DNA of 64,000 bases from Parvibaculum sp. (GCA_031291615.1 JARLIS010000031.1:87769-151768), one strand, 5' to 3'; shown: positions 43,054 through 52,864, numbered from the stretch's first letter. A program made the numbers and translations. Notes: generated from the letters alone by a model not told the origin.

Positions 43054-44490
43054 TTGGTGAGCATCTATCCTGTCATCCTGTCCGGCGGCGTCGGCTCCCG
43101 TCTTTGGCCGACCTCGCGTTCGCTCTACCCCAAGCAGCTCCTGCCGCTCGTTTCGGAGCGGACCATGCTTCAGGAGACGGCGCTCCGGGTCAGCGACGGC
43201 GCCACCTTCGCCGCGCCCATCATCGTTTCCAACGACGAGCATCGCTTCATCATCGCCCAGCAGATGCGCGAGGCAGGCCTCGTTCCGCTCACACATCTTC
43301 TGGAGCCGGAGGGGCGGAACACGGCGCCTGCGGCGGCGGCGGCGGCCGCCTTCGTGCAGACGCGCGATCCGCGCGGCGTCATGCTGATCCTGCCGGCCGA
43401 CCATCACATTCGCGACGTCGCGGCATTCCACGCCGCCATTGGCCGGGGCGCGGAGCTTGCGCGCGAGGGCAAGCTCGTCACCTTCGGTATCGTGCCGACA
43501 GCGCCCGAGACCGGCTATGGATACATCAAGCGTGGGGCCTCGCTCGGCGAGGGCGCCTTCGCCGTCGAGCGCTTTGTCGAAAAACCGGATCGCGAAAAGG
43601 CCACGGCCTATCTCGCCGAAGGCGGCTACGACTGGAACGCCGGCATCTTCATGTTCCGCGCCGATGTCATTCTCGACGAGATGCGCGTCCATTGTCCCGA
43701 GATTGCGGCGCAGGCCGCCATGTCGGTCCATAAGGGCCGGCGCGATCTCGATTTTCTGCGCCTGCAACCCGAGGCCTTCAACGCCTGTCCCTCGAATTCC
43801 ATCGACTATGCCGTGATGGAGCGGACGGGCGCCGCCGCCATGGTTCCGGTCGAGATGGGCTGGAGCGACATCGGAAGCTGGTCGGCGCTCTGGGAGACGG
43901 GCAAGCAGGACGTCGCCGGGAATGTGCTGTCGGGCGACGTGCTCGCGGTCGAGACGAAGAACTCCTATATCCGTGCCGAGACCGCCCTTGTCGCAACGCT
44001 CGGCGTCGAGAATCTCGTCATCGTCGAAACGGGCGATGTGCTGCTCGTCGCTTCGCGCGACCGGGTGCAGGATGTGAAGAAGATCGTCGAGCGCATCGCC
44101 TCGGCGGGGCGCACCGAGCATCAGGCGCATAATCGCGTGCATCGGCCCTGGGGTTTTTACGAAACCCTCGACGAAGGCCCGCGCCATCAGGTCAAGCATC
44201 TCATGGTGCATCCGGGCGCGTCGCTTTCGCTCCAGATGCATCATCACCGGGCCGAGCACTGGGTGGTCGTGAAGGGCGAGGCGCGGGTGACGGTCGGCGA
44301 GAGCATCCGTATTCTCCACGAGAACGAATCGACCTTCATTCCGGTCGGCACGAAGCACCGCCTGGAAAATGCCGGCGTCGAACCTCTCAGCATCATCGAA
44401 GTACAGTCGGGCTCCTATCTCGGCGAGGACGACATTGTGCGTTTCGACGACGTATATGGCCGCTCCTCCGATGCGTCCGCCGCCGAGTAG
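43054..44490 (+). CDS. manC: Mannose-1-phosphate guanylyltransferase / mannose-6-phosphate isomerase
   Basis: The 478-residue bifunctional type II enzyme has the guanylyltransferase signature PVILSGGVGSRLWPTSRSLY with PKQLLPL, then ILPADHHI and FVEKPDREKA. The C-terminal cupin isomerase domain has VHRPWGFYETLDEG, KHLMVHPGASLSLQMHHHRA and EHWVVVKGEARVTVGE with the metal-binding His/Glu. It produces GDP-mannose for gmd. The start is TTG 43054 or the adjacent GTG 43057. It leads the run manC-hldE-galT-galK, with 15 bases to hldE. Confidence 0.95.
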   Translation: MVSIYPVILSGGVGSRLWPTSRSLYPKQLLPLVSERTMLQETALRVSDGATFAAPIIVSNDEHRFIIAQQMREAGLVPLTHLLEPEGRNTAPAAAAAAAFVQTRDPRGVMLILPADHHIRDVAAFHAAIGRGAELAREGKLVTFGIVPTAPETGYGYIKRGASLGEGAFAVERFVEKPDREKATAYLAEGGYDWNAGIFMFRADVILDEMRVHCPEIAAQAAMSVHKGRRDLDFLRLQPEAFNACPSNSIDYAVMERTGAAAMVPVEMGWSDIGSWSALWETGKQDVAGNVLSGDVLAVETKNSYIRAETALVATLGVENLVIVETGDVLLVASRDRVQDVKKIVERIASAGRTEHQAHNRVHRPWGFYETLDEGPRHQVKHLMVHPGASLSLQMHHHRAEHWVVVKGEARVTVGESIRILHENESTFIPVGTKHRLENAGVEPLSIIEVQSGSYLGEDDIVRFDDVYGRSSDASAAE

Positions 44491-44505
44491 GTGTAAGTTC
44501 CGGAC

Positions 44506-45969
44506 ATGATCGACAAACACCGTCTCGCCAGCGAACTGGACGCCTTCCGGAACACGCATATTCTTTGCGTGGGTGACGTCATGCTCGACCGCTATGTCTA
44601 TGGCGAGGTCCGGCGCATTTCGCCCGAAGCGCCGATCCCCGTGCTGAAGGTGGACGAGGAACGCGCCATGCTGGGCGGCGCGGGCAATGTGGTCCGCAAC
44701 CTTGCCGCGCTCGGCGCGCAGGTCTCCTTCGTGTCCGTCGTCGGCCAGGATGCGGCGGGCGGCGAAATCGAAGCGATGCTGAAGGCGTTGCCGGGTGTCG
44801 AAACGCGGCTCGTCGCCGCGCCGAAGCGGCCTTCGACCGTCAAGATCCGCTATGTGGCGATGAGCCAGCAGGTGCTCCGGGCCGATTACGAGACTTCGGC
44901 GGCGCTCGGCGCGGCGCTTGAGGCCGATGTGATCCGCCATATCCGCGCGTTGCTGCCGAAGGCGCAGGTTCTCGTTCTCTCCGACTACGGCAAGGGCGTG
45001 CTCTCGCCGGAGGTTTGCCGCGCCGCTATCGAAGCCGCGCGCGCGCTTCGCATTCCCGTCATCGTCGATCCCAAGGGGACGGATTATTCGAGCTATGGCG
45101 GCGCGAGTGTGGTGACGCCGAACCGCAAGGAGCTTGCCGAGGCGACGGGCCTCGCGCTCGAAACCGAAGAGGCGCTCGTCGCCGCCGCGCGGGCGCTGGC
45201 GAAACGCTGCGGCATCGGCACGCTGCTCGTCACCCGCAGCCGCGAGGGCATGAGCCTCATCGCGGAAGACGGCGCGGTCAGGCATCTGCCGGCGGAGGCG
45301 CGCGAGGTTTTCGACGTGTCGGGTGCGGGCGATACTGTCGTCTCGACGCTCGCGGTGGCGTTGGCCTCCGGCCTGCCGCTTGCCGAGGCGGCGGCGCTTG
45401 CCAATGCGGCGGCCGGCATCGTCGTCGGCAAGGTCGGCACCGCGGTCGTTTATACGGACGAACTCGCCGCCAAGCTGCGCGAGCAGAACAGGTCTTCCGT
45501 CGAACAGAAAATCGCGTCCTTGCGCGCGGCCGTCGATGTTGTGGCGGGATGGCGGCGGGCGGGCCTTCGCGTTGGCTTCACCAACGGCTGTTTCGATCTT
45601 CTGCATCCGGGTCATGTGTCGCTGCTCGCCCAGTCGCGAGCCTTGTGCGACCGGCTGGTGGTCGGCCTCAACAGCGATGCTTCCGTCCGGCGGCTCAAGG
45701 GCCCGACGCGCCCCGTGCAGTCCGACGATGCGCGGGCGACCGTTCTTGCCTCGCTCGCCAATGTCGATCTCGTCGTCATCTTCGAGGAGGATACGCCGGA
45801 AGCGCTCATCGAGGCGCTGCGGCCGGACGTTCTCATCAAGGGCGGCGACTACACGGTCGAGACCATTGTCGGCGCGTCCTTCGTGCAGAGCTATGGCGGG
45901 AAGGTCGAAATCATCGATCTCGTGCCGGGCTTCAGCACGACGAAGACCGTCGAAAAAATGAACGGCTGA
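44506..45969 (+). CDS. hldE: Bifunctional heptose 7-phosphate kinase / heptose 1-phosphate adenylyltransferase
   Basis: The 487-residue fused enzyme has a PfkB-type kinase domain (residues about 1-330: [35 protein letters not shown] and [18 protein letters not shown] with the catalytic D of G-A-G-D). A cytidylyltransferase-fold domain follows ([20 protein letters not shown], with H-P-G-H, and [20 protein letters not shown] then GGDY). It makes ADP-D-glycero-beta-D-manno-heptose for the LPS core. No hldD epimerase is in the window. gmhA/gmhB at 3301-4506 would supply its substrates. galT starts eight bases downstream. Confidence 0.95.
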   Translation: MIDKHRLASELDAFRNTHILCVGDVMLDRYVYGEVRRISPEAPIPVLKVDEERAMLGGAGNVVRNLAALGAQVSFVSVVGQDAAGGEIEAMLKALPGVETRLVAAPKRPSTVKIRYVAMSQQVLRADYETSAALGAALEADVIRHIRALLPKAQVLVLSDYGKGVLSPEVCRAAIEAARALRIPVIVDPKGTDYSSYGGASVVTPNRKELAEATGLALETEEALVAAARALAKRCGIGTLLVTRSREGMSLIAEDGAVRHLPAEAREVFDVSGAGDTVVSTLAVALASGLPLAEAAALANAAAGIVVGKVGTAVVYTDELAAKLREQNRSSVEQKIASLRAAVDVVAGWRRAGLRVGFTNGCFDLLHPGHVSLLAQSRALCDRLVVGLNSDASVRRLKGPTRPVQSDDARATVLASLANVDLVVIFEEDTPEALIEALRPDVLIKGGDYTVETIVGASFVQSYGGKVEIIDLVPGFSTTKTVEKMNG

Positions 45970-45976
45970 CGCGCTC

Positions 45977-47020
45977 ATGGCGCTATGCGTTCATCGTCAC
46001 GAAAAGCGCGACGGGCGTGAACTTCTTCTCTATGGGCGCTCGCCCCATCGGGGCGAGGCGCGAGCGGAGATGGAATCGTCTCCCGCCGGGAGCCCGCATC
46101 TGCGCTGGCATCCCTTGAAGCGCGAATGGGTCGGCTATTCGGGTGCGCGGCAGGGCCGCACTTTCCTCCCTTCGACGGACGATTGTCCGCTCTGTGCGGC
46201 GCGCGAAGGGCGTGTGGGCGAAATTCCCTTCGACGATTTCGAGATCGCGGTTTTCGAGAACCGCTTTCCCGCTTTCACGGCGGGCGCGGAAACGCCGCCC
46301 GTGCTCGAGGGCGTGACGACCGCGCCGGCGCGCGGGCGCTGCGAGGTCATCGTCTATTCGGCCGACCACAATGCTTCTCTTGGCGCGCTCGACGACGGAC
46401 GGCTCGACCTCCTGATCGAAGTCTGGGGCACGCGCATCGAGGCGCTGGAAGCCATGGGTTTTGCCGCCGTTCTCCCTTTTGAGAATCGGGGCGAGGAAAT
46501 CGGCGTCACGCTGCATCACCCGCATGGGCAGATTTACGCCTTCGATTTCATACCGGTGCAGATCGCGCGGGCGGCGGAAGCGCAGCGGGACGCGCCCGTC
46601 GTCGCCGATCTGATCGCGCAGACGGATCGCGCACTCTTCCTGCAAGATGGCGGCGCGGCTGTTTCGCTGGTGCCGCCTTTCGCCATGTATCCTTACGAAG
46701 TCTGGCTCGCGCCCCGGCGGCGCGTCGCTTCGCCCGCCGGGCTGACGGGCGAGGAGCGGGCGGCGCTCGCGCAGGCGCTGGGCGACGCCGTTCGCCGCCT
46801 CGATGCCTTGTTCGGCGCGCCCATGCCTTACATCCTCACGGTGCAGACGGCGCCCAGGGGATTTGCCGATACGTTCCACATGACGATCGAGATACGTCCC
46901 TTCAGGCGCGACAAGGGCAAGCTCAAATATCTTGCGGGCGTCGAGCAGGGCTCGGGCATTTTCCTCGTCGATGTTTCGCCGGAGGAGGCGGCAGCGCGGC
47001 TGCGCGCCGTTCTGCCATGA
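45977..47020 (+). CDS. galT: Galactose-1-phosphate uridylyltransferase
   Basis: The 347-residue HIT-superfamily enzyme has the zinc-site part RTFLPSTDDCPLCAAREGRV (C-x2-C), the region FENRFPAFTAGAETPP, and the active site VTLHHPHGQIYAFDFIP with H-P-H and the following Gln typical of GalT. It exchanges UMP between UDP-glucose and galactose 1-phosphate. ATG 45977 lies eight bases after hldE; ATG 46070 (MESSPAGSPHLRWHP) is an alternative nearer the family start. galK overlaps its stop by four bases (ATGA), so the two are coupled. Confidence 0.93.
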   Translation: MALCVHRHEKRDGRELLLYGRSPHRGEARAEMESSPAGSPHLRWHPLKREWVGYSGARQGRTFLPSTDDCPLCAAREGRVGEIPFDDFEIAVFENRFPAFTAGAETPPVLEGVTTAPARGRCEVIVYSADHNASLGALDDGRLDLLIEVWGTRIEALEAMGFAAVLPFENRGEEIGVTLHHPHGQIYAFDFIPVQIARAAEAQRDAPVVADLIAQTDRALFLQDGGAAVSLVPPFAMYPYEVWLAPRRRVASPAGLTGEERAALAQALGDAVRRLDALFGAPMPYILTVQTAPRGFADTFHMTIEIRPFRRDKGKLKYLAGVEQGSGIFLVDVSPEEAAARLRAVLP

Positions 47021-48069
47021 CGCCGGAATTTCGCCGGCTCTTCGGTCTTGATCCCGAGGTTCAGCAATCGGCGCCCGGCCGCGTCTATCTGATCGGCGAC
47101 CACACGGATTATGCGGAAGGCTTCTGCCTGCCGATGCCGCTCGCGCATCTGACGCAGGTGGCGATGGCGCGCGCCGACAGCTTCCGCGCCGCGAGCCTCA
47201 GCAATGGCGAGACGCTTTCCTTCAATCCTTCGGGCGCGCCGAAAGGCGACTGGACGGACTATATCGCCGGGCCCATCGCCGAGCTCGCCAAGCGCGGGAT
47301 CGTGCTGCCGCCCGTCGCCGTTCTCGTCCGCTCCGATGTGCCGCAAGGGGCGGGCGTTTCCTCGTCCGCCGCGCTTGAGGTCGCCGTTATTCGGGCCGGG
47401 CTCGCGCTTGTTGGCGCGGCGATGACGGATGTGGAGGTCGCGCGAGCGGCGCAGGCGGCGGAGAATAATTATTGCGGCGTCCAATGCGGCATTCTCGACC
47501 AGATGGCCTCGGCCGTCGGACGGCCTGGCAAGGCGCTTCTCCTCGATTGCCGGACGAATGAGGGCCGCCTCGTCGCGGTGCCGCCCGCGTTTCGTTTTGC
47601 GGTCGTTCATTGCGGCGTCGGGCGGCGGCTGGTCGATGGCGCTTACAATGCGCGGCGCGCAGCGGTCGAAGAAGCGGCGCGGCTTCTCGGTCTCAGATCG
47701 CTCCGGGATGCGACGGCGAGCGATATTGCCTCGCTTCCCGATGGCGAAGTGAGGCGCCGGGCGCGGCATGTGGTCGGCGAGAATGCGCGCGTCCTTGCCG
47801 CCGTCGCCGCGCTCGAAGCGGGCGACCCCCGCCGGTTCGGCGCGCTGATGACGGAGAGCCATTACTCGCTTGCGGGCGACTACGATGTTTCGACCGAGGC
47901 GCTCGACCGGCTGGTCGAAAGCGCGAATGCGGCGGGCGCATATGGCGCGCGGCTTACGGGCGCCGGTTTCGGCGGCTGCATCGTCACGCTCATTCCGCCC
48001 GGGGAGGCTGAGGGCTGGTGGGCCAAGGTGAAGGCTGCCAATCCGCAAAGCTGGACGGTGCAGCTCTAG
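47017..48069 (+). CDS. galK: Galactokinase
   Basis: The 350-residue GHMP kinase has the galactokinase signature in the form GRVYLIGDHTDYAEGFCLPM (G-D-H-T-D-Y instead of the usual G-E-H-T-D-Y), the ATP loop PQGAGVSSSAALEVAVIRAG and the closing YGARLTGAGFGGCIVTLIPP. It phosphorylates galactose at C1. The Glu to Asp change in the signature is conservative. It is coupled to galT. No galE is in this window, though an epimerase elsewhere would complete the Leloir pathway. Its stop lies three bases from the convergent GH4 gene. Confidence 0.92.
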   Translation: MTPEFRRLFGLDPEVQQSAPGRVYLIGDHTDYAEGFCLPMPLAHLTQVAMARADSFRAASLSNGETLSFNPSGAPKGDWTDYIAGPIAELAKRGIVLPPVAVLVRSDVPQGAGVSSSAALEVAVIRAGLALVGAAMTDVEVARAAQAAENNYCGVQCGILDQMASAVGRPGKALLLDCRTNEGRLVAVPPAFRFAVVHCGVGRRLVDGAYNARRAAVEEAARLLGLRSLRDATASDIASLPDGEVRRRARHVVGENARVLAAVAALEAGDPRRFGALMTESHYSLAGDYDVSTEALDRLVESANAAGAYGARLTGAGFGGCIVTLIPPGEAEGWWAKVKAANPQSWTVQL

Positions 48070-48072
48070 CGC

Positions 48073-49386
48073 CTAGCGGAAGCGCGGCAGCCAGTCGCCA
48101 TGCGCTTCAATCAGATCGTCGACAAGATTCCAGATCTGGTCGAGCGACAGCTCGGCGGCCGTATGCGGATCGAGCATGGCGGCGTGATAGATATGCTCGC
48201 GCTTGCCCGTCGTCAGCGCCTCGACCGTCAGGGCCTGCACGTTGATGTTGGTCTGCATCAGGGCTGCAAGGTGGGGCGCGATTTTTCCCACCGCCATCGG
48301 CGTCACGCCTTTCGCGTCTATGCGGCAGGGGACTTCGACGCAGGCGCCGTCCGGCAGATTGTCGATGAAGCCCCGGTTTGCGACATTGCCGTTGATCGTG
48401 GTCGGCTTGCCGGTGGCGACGGCGCGCATGATCCGCGCGCCATATTCGCCGGAGAACTTCACCTCGATGCTGTTCGCGCCGACAAGCTCGCGCTCCTGCG
48501 CGTCCCAGGCGGCGATCTGTTCCTCGCAGCGGCGGATATATTCGTCGAGCGGGATGTTGAATTTTTCGATCAGGTCGGGCCGGTCGCGCTTGATGAACCA
48601 GGGCACATATTCGGCGAAGTGTTCGCTCGACTCGGTCACGAAATGGCCGGTGCGGCGGAGGATTTCGTAACGCACGCGGTTCGTCGCCGGTTCGCGGCCT
48701 TCGGCGGCGATCCGCTTCAGGCGCGGATAGAGGTCTTCGACGCGGCCGTCGGCATGGACTTTTTCAAGGCGCGAGTAAAAGGCCATGTGGTTGATGCCGG
48801 CGCATTCATAGCGGATGTCCTTGTAGTTTTCGCCGAGGTCCTGCGCCAGTTCGAAGGCCGTTCCCTGCACCGAATGGCAGAGGCCGACATGGGCGATGTC
48901 GGGGGCGAGCTTTGCCAGCGCCCAGCAGTTGATCGCCATGGGATTCACATATTGGAGCATCAGCGCCTTGGGGCAGAGCTCGCGCATGTCGGTTGCAATG
49001 TCGAGCAGCACCGGCACTGTGCGCAGGCCGCGCATGATGCCGCCGACGCCCAACGTGTCGGCGATGGTCTGGCGGAGGCCGTATTTCTTCGGGATTTCAA
49101 AGTCGATGACGGTGCCGGGCTTGTAACCCGCGACCTGGATCATGACGATGACGAAGTCCGCGCCCGCAAGCGCCTCGCGGCGGTCGGTGGTAGCGGTGAT
49201 TTTCGGCGAGACGGAAAGGGCGTCGGCGATCTTGGCCGCGACGATGCCCGAGGTCTTCAGGCGCGCCTCATCTATGTCGTGGAGCGCGATCTCGCAATCG
49301 GCGAAAATTCCGTTCAGCAGAATGTCGCCGACAAGGTTCTTCATGAAAACGGTGCTGCCGGCACCGATCAGACAGACTTTGGTCAA
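48073..49386 (-). CDS. GH4 alpha-galactosidase/glycosidase (MelA-like)
   Basis: The 437-residue family 4 glycoside hydrolase uses NAD and a divalent metal. The Rossmann start is TKVCLIGAGSTVFMKNLVGD. VGLCHSVQGTAFELAQDLGE has the metal-binding Cys-His, and YECAGINHMAFYSRLEKVHA the C-x-x-x-N-H motif; VEVPCRIDAKGVTPM lies in the C-terminal part. MelA-type alpha-galactosidases share this pattern, and galT and galK next door support galactoside breakdown. No signal peptide, so it acts on imported sugars. It is divergent from the GH42 gene. Confidence 0.9.
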   Translation of the reverse strand: MTKVCLIGAGSTVFMKNLVGDILLNGIFADCEIALHDIDEARLKTSGIVAAKIADALSVSPKITATTDRREALAGADFVIVMIQVAGYKPGTVIDFEIPKKYGLRQTIADTLGVGGIMRGLRTVPVLLDIATDMRELCPKALMLQYVNPMAINCWALAKLAPDIAHVGLCHSVQGTAFELAQDLGENYKDIRYECAGINHMAFYSRLEKVHADGRVEDLYPRLKRIAAEGREPATNRVRYEILRRTGHFVTESSEHFAEYVPWFIKRDRPDLIEKFNIPLDEYIRRCEEQIAAWDAQERELVGANSIEVKFSGEYGARIMRAVATGKPTTINGNVANRGFIDNLPDGACVEVPCRIDAKGVTPMAVGKIAPHLAALMQTNINVQALTVEALTTGKREHIYHAAMLDPHTAAELSLDQIWNLVDDLIEAHGDWLPRFR

Positions 49387-49476
49387 GTTGCTCTCCCCCG
49401 AATGGCGGCAGCATCGGCCAGCTTGCGCGCGTCGTCAATTGCGGCCAGTTTTGTGGCAAGGGATGGAGGAGAGACG

Positions 49477-51435
49477 ATGACGAGCGATGTGACGATCGGG
49501 GTCTGCTATTACCCGGAGCACTGGCCCGAGGCCATGTGGGCGGACGACGCGAAGCGGATGCGCGCGGCGGGCATTTCCCGCGTCCGCATCGGAGAGTTCG
49601 CCTGGTCGCGGTTCGAGCCCGATCCCGGCCATCTCGATCTCGACTGGCTCGGCCGCGCCATCGACACGCTGCATGCGCAAGGCCTCGGCGTCATTCTCGG
49701 CACGCCGACGGCGACGCCGCCCAAATGGCTTGTCGACAAGATGCCCGACATGCTGGCGGTCGGCGACGACGGACGCGTGCGCGGCTTCGGCTCGCGGCGG
49801 CATTATTGTTTTTCCCATGCGGGCTACCGGCGCGAATGCGCGCGCATCGTCCGGGCGCTCGCCGAGCGGTTCGGCAAGCATCCGGGCGTCGTCGCGTGGC
49901 AGACCGACAATGAATATGGCTGCCACAACACGGTGCGGTCCTATTCAGAGTCGGCGAAGCTCGGTTTCCGCCATTGGCTGAAGGCACGCTACGGCACGGT
50001 TCAGGCGCTCAACGAGGCCTGGGGCAATGTCTTCTGGAGCATGGAGTACAGGAGCTTCGACGAGATCGACCTGCCGACAGGGGCCGTCACCGAAACGAGC
50101 CCGCCGCATCGCGTCGACTTCGACCGCTATTCCTCCGATCAGGTGCGCGAGTTCAATCGCGTGCAGACGGAAATCATCCGCGCGCTCTCGCCGGGGCGCG
50201 ACATCATGCATAATTTCATGACCTTCCATGTCGATTTCGATCACTACGATGCGATGGAGGACATGGATGTGGCGACGTGGGATTCCTATCCGCTCGGCAG
50301 TCTCGACGTCTTTCCGGGCGAGGCCGCGCACAAGGCGGCCTATGCGCGGACGGGCGATCCCGACATGCAGGCCTTTCACCACGATCTTTATCGGGGCACC
50401 GGGCGCGGGCGCTTCGGCATCATGGAGCAGCAGCCGGGGCCGGTGAACTGGGCCTCCTACAATACCGACGCCGCGCCGGGCCTTGTCCGCCTCTGGGGCA
50501 TGGAGGGCTTCGCGCATGGGGCGGAGATGGTTTCCTATTTCCGCTGGCGGCAGGCGCCCTTCGCGCAGGAGCAGTTCCACGCCGCGCTCAACAGGCCCGA
50601 CAATGCGCCCGACCGCGCCTATTTCGAGGTGCGGGAATTGTCGCGCGATCTCGCCGCGCTCGGGGCGCTGGGCGCCGCCGCGCCCGCCAAGGTCGCCATC
50701 GTCCATTCCTACGAAGCGCATTGGTTCCTCCGCGAGCAGCCGCAGGGGCGGAACTTTTCCTATATCGAACAGGTCTTCTCGCTTTACCGCGCGCTCAGGC
50801 GGCTCGGCCTCGACATCGACATTGTCGGGCCGGAAGCTCCCCTCAGCGGCTATGCGCTGGTGCTGCTGCCTTCGACGCCTTATGTGCCGCCGCGGCTTGC
50901 GGCTTCGCTCGACGCTTTCGAGGGGACGCTTCTCGTCATGCCGCGTTCGGGCAGTCGTACGGCGTCGCACCGGATTCCCGACAATCTCGCGCCGGGTCCG
51001 CTCGCCGCGAAGCTCGGCATCAAGGTGACGCGGGTTGAGAGCTTCCGTTCCTATTCGGCGGTCCCTGTCCTCTACGACAATCAGCAGGCCTGGTTCGACC
51101 GCTGGCGCGAATTCGTGGAAGGGGAGGCTGTGGTCGTCGCGCAGACGGGCGACGGGCAGGCGGCGCTGACGCGGAAGGACCGGGCCTGGTATCTCGCAGG
51201 CTTCCCCGACGCCGGTTTTCTCGACCGGCTGGTCGCGCGGCTTGCCGGCGAGGCGGGCATCGAAACGCAGGCGCTGCCGCGCGGGCTGCGGAGCCGGCGT
51301 CGCGGGGCCCATCGCTATTTCTTCAATTACGGGCCGGAGCCGGTCGACGTGTCGGATTTTGCGGGCGGGGCCTTTGTCCTCGGCTCGGCCGCACTCGGCG
51401 TCGGCGGCGTCGCGGTGACGCGGGAGGAGCGTTAA
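49477..51435 (+). CDS. GH42 beta-galactosidase
   Basis: The 652-residue enzyme opens DVTIGVCYYPEHWPEAMWAD and RVRIGEFAWSRFEPDPGHLD, the family 42 barrel start. The acid/base Glu sits in AWQTDNEYGCHNTVRSYSES (about residue 147), and the nucleophile Glu in FGIMEQQPGPVNWASYNTDA (about 314). The C-terminal trimerisation and beta domains are present, giving the usual length of about 650. Cytoplasmic, no signal peptide. The ATG at 49477 follows GGAGGAGAG, an excellent ribosome binding site. It is divergent from the GH4 gene by 90 bases. Likely substrate: small beta-galactosides. Confidence 0.94.
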   Translation: MTSDVTIGVCYYPEHWPEAMWADDAKRMRAAGISRVRIGEFAWSRFEPDPGHLDLDWLGRAIDTLHAQGLGVILGTPTATPPKWLVDKMPDMLAVGDDGRVRGFGSRRHYCFSHAGYRRECARIVRALAERFGKHPGVVAWQTDNEYGCHNTVRSYSESAKLGFRHWLKARYGTVQALNEAWGNVFWSMEYRSFDEIDLPTGAVTETSPPHRVDFDRYSSDQVREFNRVQTEIIRALSPGRDIMHNFMTFHVDFDHYDAMEDMDVATWDSYPLGSLDVFPGEAAHKAAYARTGDPDMQAFHHDLYRGTGRGRFGIMEQQPGPVNWASYNTDAAPGLVRLWGMEGFAHGAEMVSYFRWRQAPFAQEQFHAALNRPDNAPDRAYFEVRELSRDLAALGALGAAAPAKVAIVHSYEAHWFLREQPQGRNFSYIEQVFSLYRALRRLGLDIDIVGPEAPLSGYALVLLPSTPYVPPRLAASLDAFEGTLLVMPRSGSRTASHRIPDNLAPGPLAAKLGIKVTRVESFRSYSAVPVLYDNQQAWFDRWREFVEGEAVVVAQTGDGQAALTRKDRAWYLAGFPDAGFLDRLVARLAGEAGIETQALPRGLRSRRRGAHRYFFNYGPEPVDVSDFAGGAFVLGSAALGVGGVAVTREER

Positions 51436-51508
51436 CCAGCAGGCGGTCAAGTCTCCGAATCTCGCGCGGGCCGTGCTAGTTTCGGATGAAACCGACCGTG
51501 CTGGAGCA

Positions 51509-52804
51509 ATGCGCCTCATGACGACCCCTTTTCCGCGCCGCCGCCTGACGCAACTGACGGTGGGAGGTGCGATGACGCTTCTCGGCCTCTTGCTGTCCGG
51601 CTGCGCCGATGCGCGGACGACGTTGCGGACGCCGGAGAACCGCGTGCCGCTGTCGGCGCCGGTCAACGCCAATGGCGAGCGTTTCGCCGACTGGCTGACC
51701 GCGTTCCGCCTCGACGCGATGAAGGCCGGGATCAAGGGCGGCACGTTCAACCGCGCCCTTGACGGCGTGACGCCCGACGCCGATGTGGTCGCCGCCGATC
51801 AGAACCAGCCGGAATTCACGCGGCCGGTCTGGGACTATCTCAACTCGGCGCTTTCCGACAAACGCATCCAGCGCGGCAAGGCTGCGCTGATCGAGAACAA
51901 GGCGCTGCTCGGGCGGATCGAAAAGGCCTATGGCGTCGACAGGCACATTCTCGTTTCGGTCTGGGCGCTCGAATCCAATTTCGGCGATTTCATGGGCTCG
52001 CAGAACGTGGTGCGCTCGCTGGCGACGCTCGGCTTCGAGGGCCGCCGCCCCGATTACGGCCGCACGCAGCTCATCGCGGCGCTGAAGATCATCCAGGCCG
52101 GCGACATCCAGCCGGAAGAGATGACGGGCTCGTGGGCGGGCGCGATGGGGCAGACGCAGTTCATCCCGACGACCTATCTTGCCCATGCGGTCGATTTCGA
52201 CGGCGACGGCAAGCGCGACATCTGGCATTCGACCGCCGACACGCTGGCCTCGACCGCGCAATATCTCCAGTCTTCCGGCTGGGAGACGGGCGGGCGCTGG
52301 GGCTATGAGGTCACCATGCCGGTCGGCTTCGACTATGCGCTGGCCGATATGGCGATCACGAAGACGGTGTCGGAATGGGAGAAGCTCGGGCTGAAGCGGG
52401 CCGATGGGCGGCGCTTCGGTGCGACCGACGAGGAAGCGAAGGCGTCGCTGCTTCTACCCGCCGGCTACAAGGGCCCAGCCTTCCTTGTACTGAAGAATTT
52501 CCGCGCCATCCTCGTCTACAACAATTCCACGTCCTATGCGCTGGCGGCGAGCCTCCTTGCCGACCGCTTCCGCGACATGGGCGAGATCAGGGGCCGCTGG
52601 CCGACGGAGGAGCGCGTGCTCACCCGGACGGAGCGCGAGGAGTTGCAGGCGCTGCTCATGTCCAAGGGATATGACGTCGGTAAACCGGACGGCGTCATCG
52701 GCTACAATACGCGCAAGGCGATCCGTTCGTTCCAGACGTCGGTTGGACTGCCGCCGGACGGTTTCGCCACCGTCGCGCTGCTGGAGAAGATACGCGGGAA
52801 GTAG
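51509..52804 (+). CDS. Lytic murein transglycosylase (MltB-type) lipoprotein with peptidoglycan-binding domain
   Basis: The 431-residue protein has a lipoprotein signal (GAMTLLGLLLSGC, Cys near residue 31) and an SLT_2 domain. VSVWALESNFGDFMGSQNVV contains the catalytic Glu, and GSWAGAMGQTQFIPTTYLAH is the M-G-x-x-Q-F-x-P-S/T signature. A C-terminal PG_binding_1 domain follows (EELQALLMSKGYDVGKPDGV then IGYNTRKAIRSFQTSVGLPP). It cleaves peptidoglycan glycan strands in the periplasm. ATG 51509 after CTGGAGCA is preferred; an ATG at 51521 is also possible. Confidence 0.94.
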   Translation: MRLMTTPFPRRRLTQLTVGGAMTLLGLLLSGCADARTTLRTPENRVPLSAPVNANGERFADWLTAFRLDAMKAGIKGGTFNRALDGVTPDADVVAADQNQPEFTRPVWDYLNSALSDKRIQRGKAALIENKALLGRIEKAYGVDRHILVSVWALESNFGDFMGSQNVVRSLATLGFEGRRPDYGRTQLIAALKIIQAGDIQPEEMTGSWAGAMGQTQFIPTTYLAHAVDFDGDGKRDIWHSTADTLASTAQYLQSSGWETGGRWGYEVTMPVGFDYALADMAITKTVSEWEKLGLKRADGRRFGATDEEAKASLLLPAGYKGPAFLVLKNFRAILVYNNSTSYALAASLLADRFRDMGEIRGRWPTEERVLTRTEREELQALLMSKGYDVGKPDGVIGYNTRKAIRSFQTSVGLPPDGFATVALLEKIRGK

Positions 52805-52811
52805 CGCGCCG

Positions 52812-52845
52812 CTTGACACCGTCGATACCCTAGTTTTCTAATAGG
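52812..52845 (+). promoter_or_regulatory. Strong sigma-70-like promoter with a small dyad, upstream of the TauD-family gene
   Basis: TTGACA (52812-52817) is a perfect -35 hexamer, followed after 18 bases by TCTAAT (52836-52841), five of six matches to TATAAT. CCCTA (52827-52831) and TAGGG (52841-52845) form a short dyad across the -10 region, suitable for a repressor or activator. The ATG at 52865 lies 24 bases after the -10, behind AACGGAGACG. Confidence 0.6.
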
Positions 52846-52864
52846 GAATAAAACGGAGACGATC

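Noticed and set aside
42910..45978. Open frame of 1022 codons on the minus strand opposite manC and hldE
   Set aside because: It is antisense to two enzymes with full domain signatures. The translation is Arg/Ala/His-rich without a family motif, the usual shadow of GC-rich codon bias.
48100..49476. In-frame extension of the GH42 gene upstream across the GH4 gene
   Set aside because: The stretch is antisense to the GH4 enzyme. A strong ribosome binding site and the family N-terminus mark 49477 as the start.
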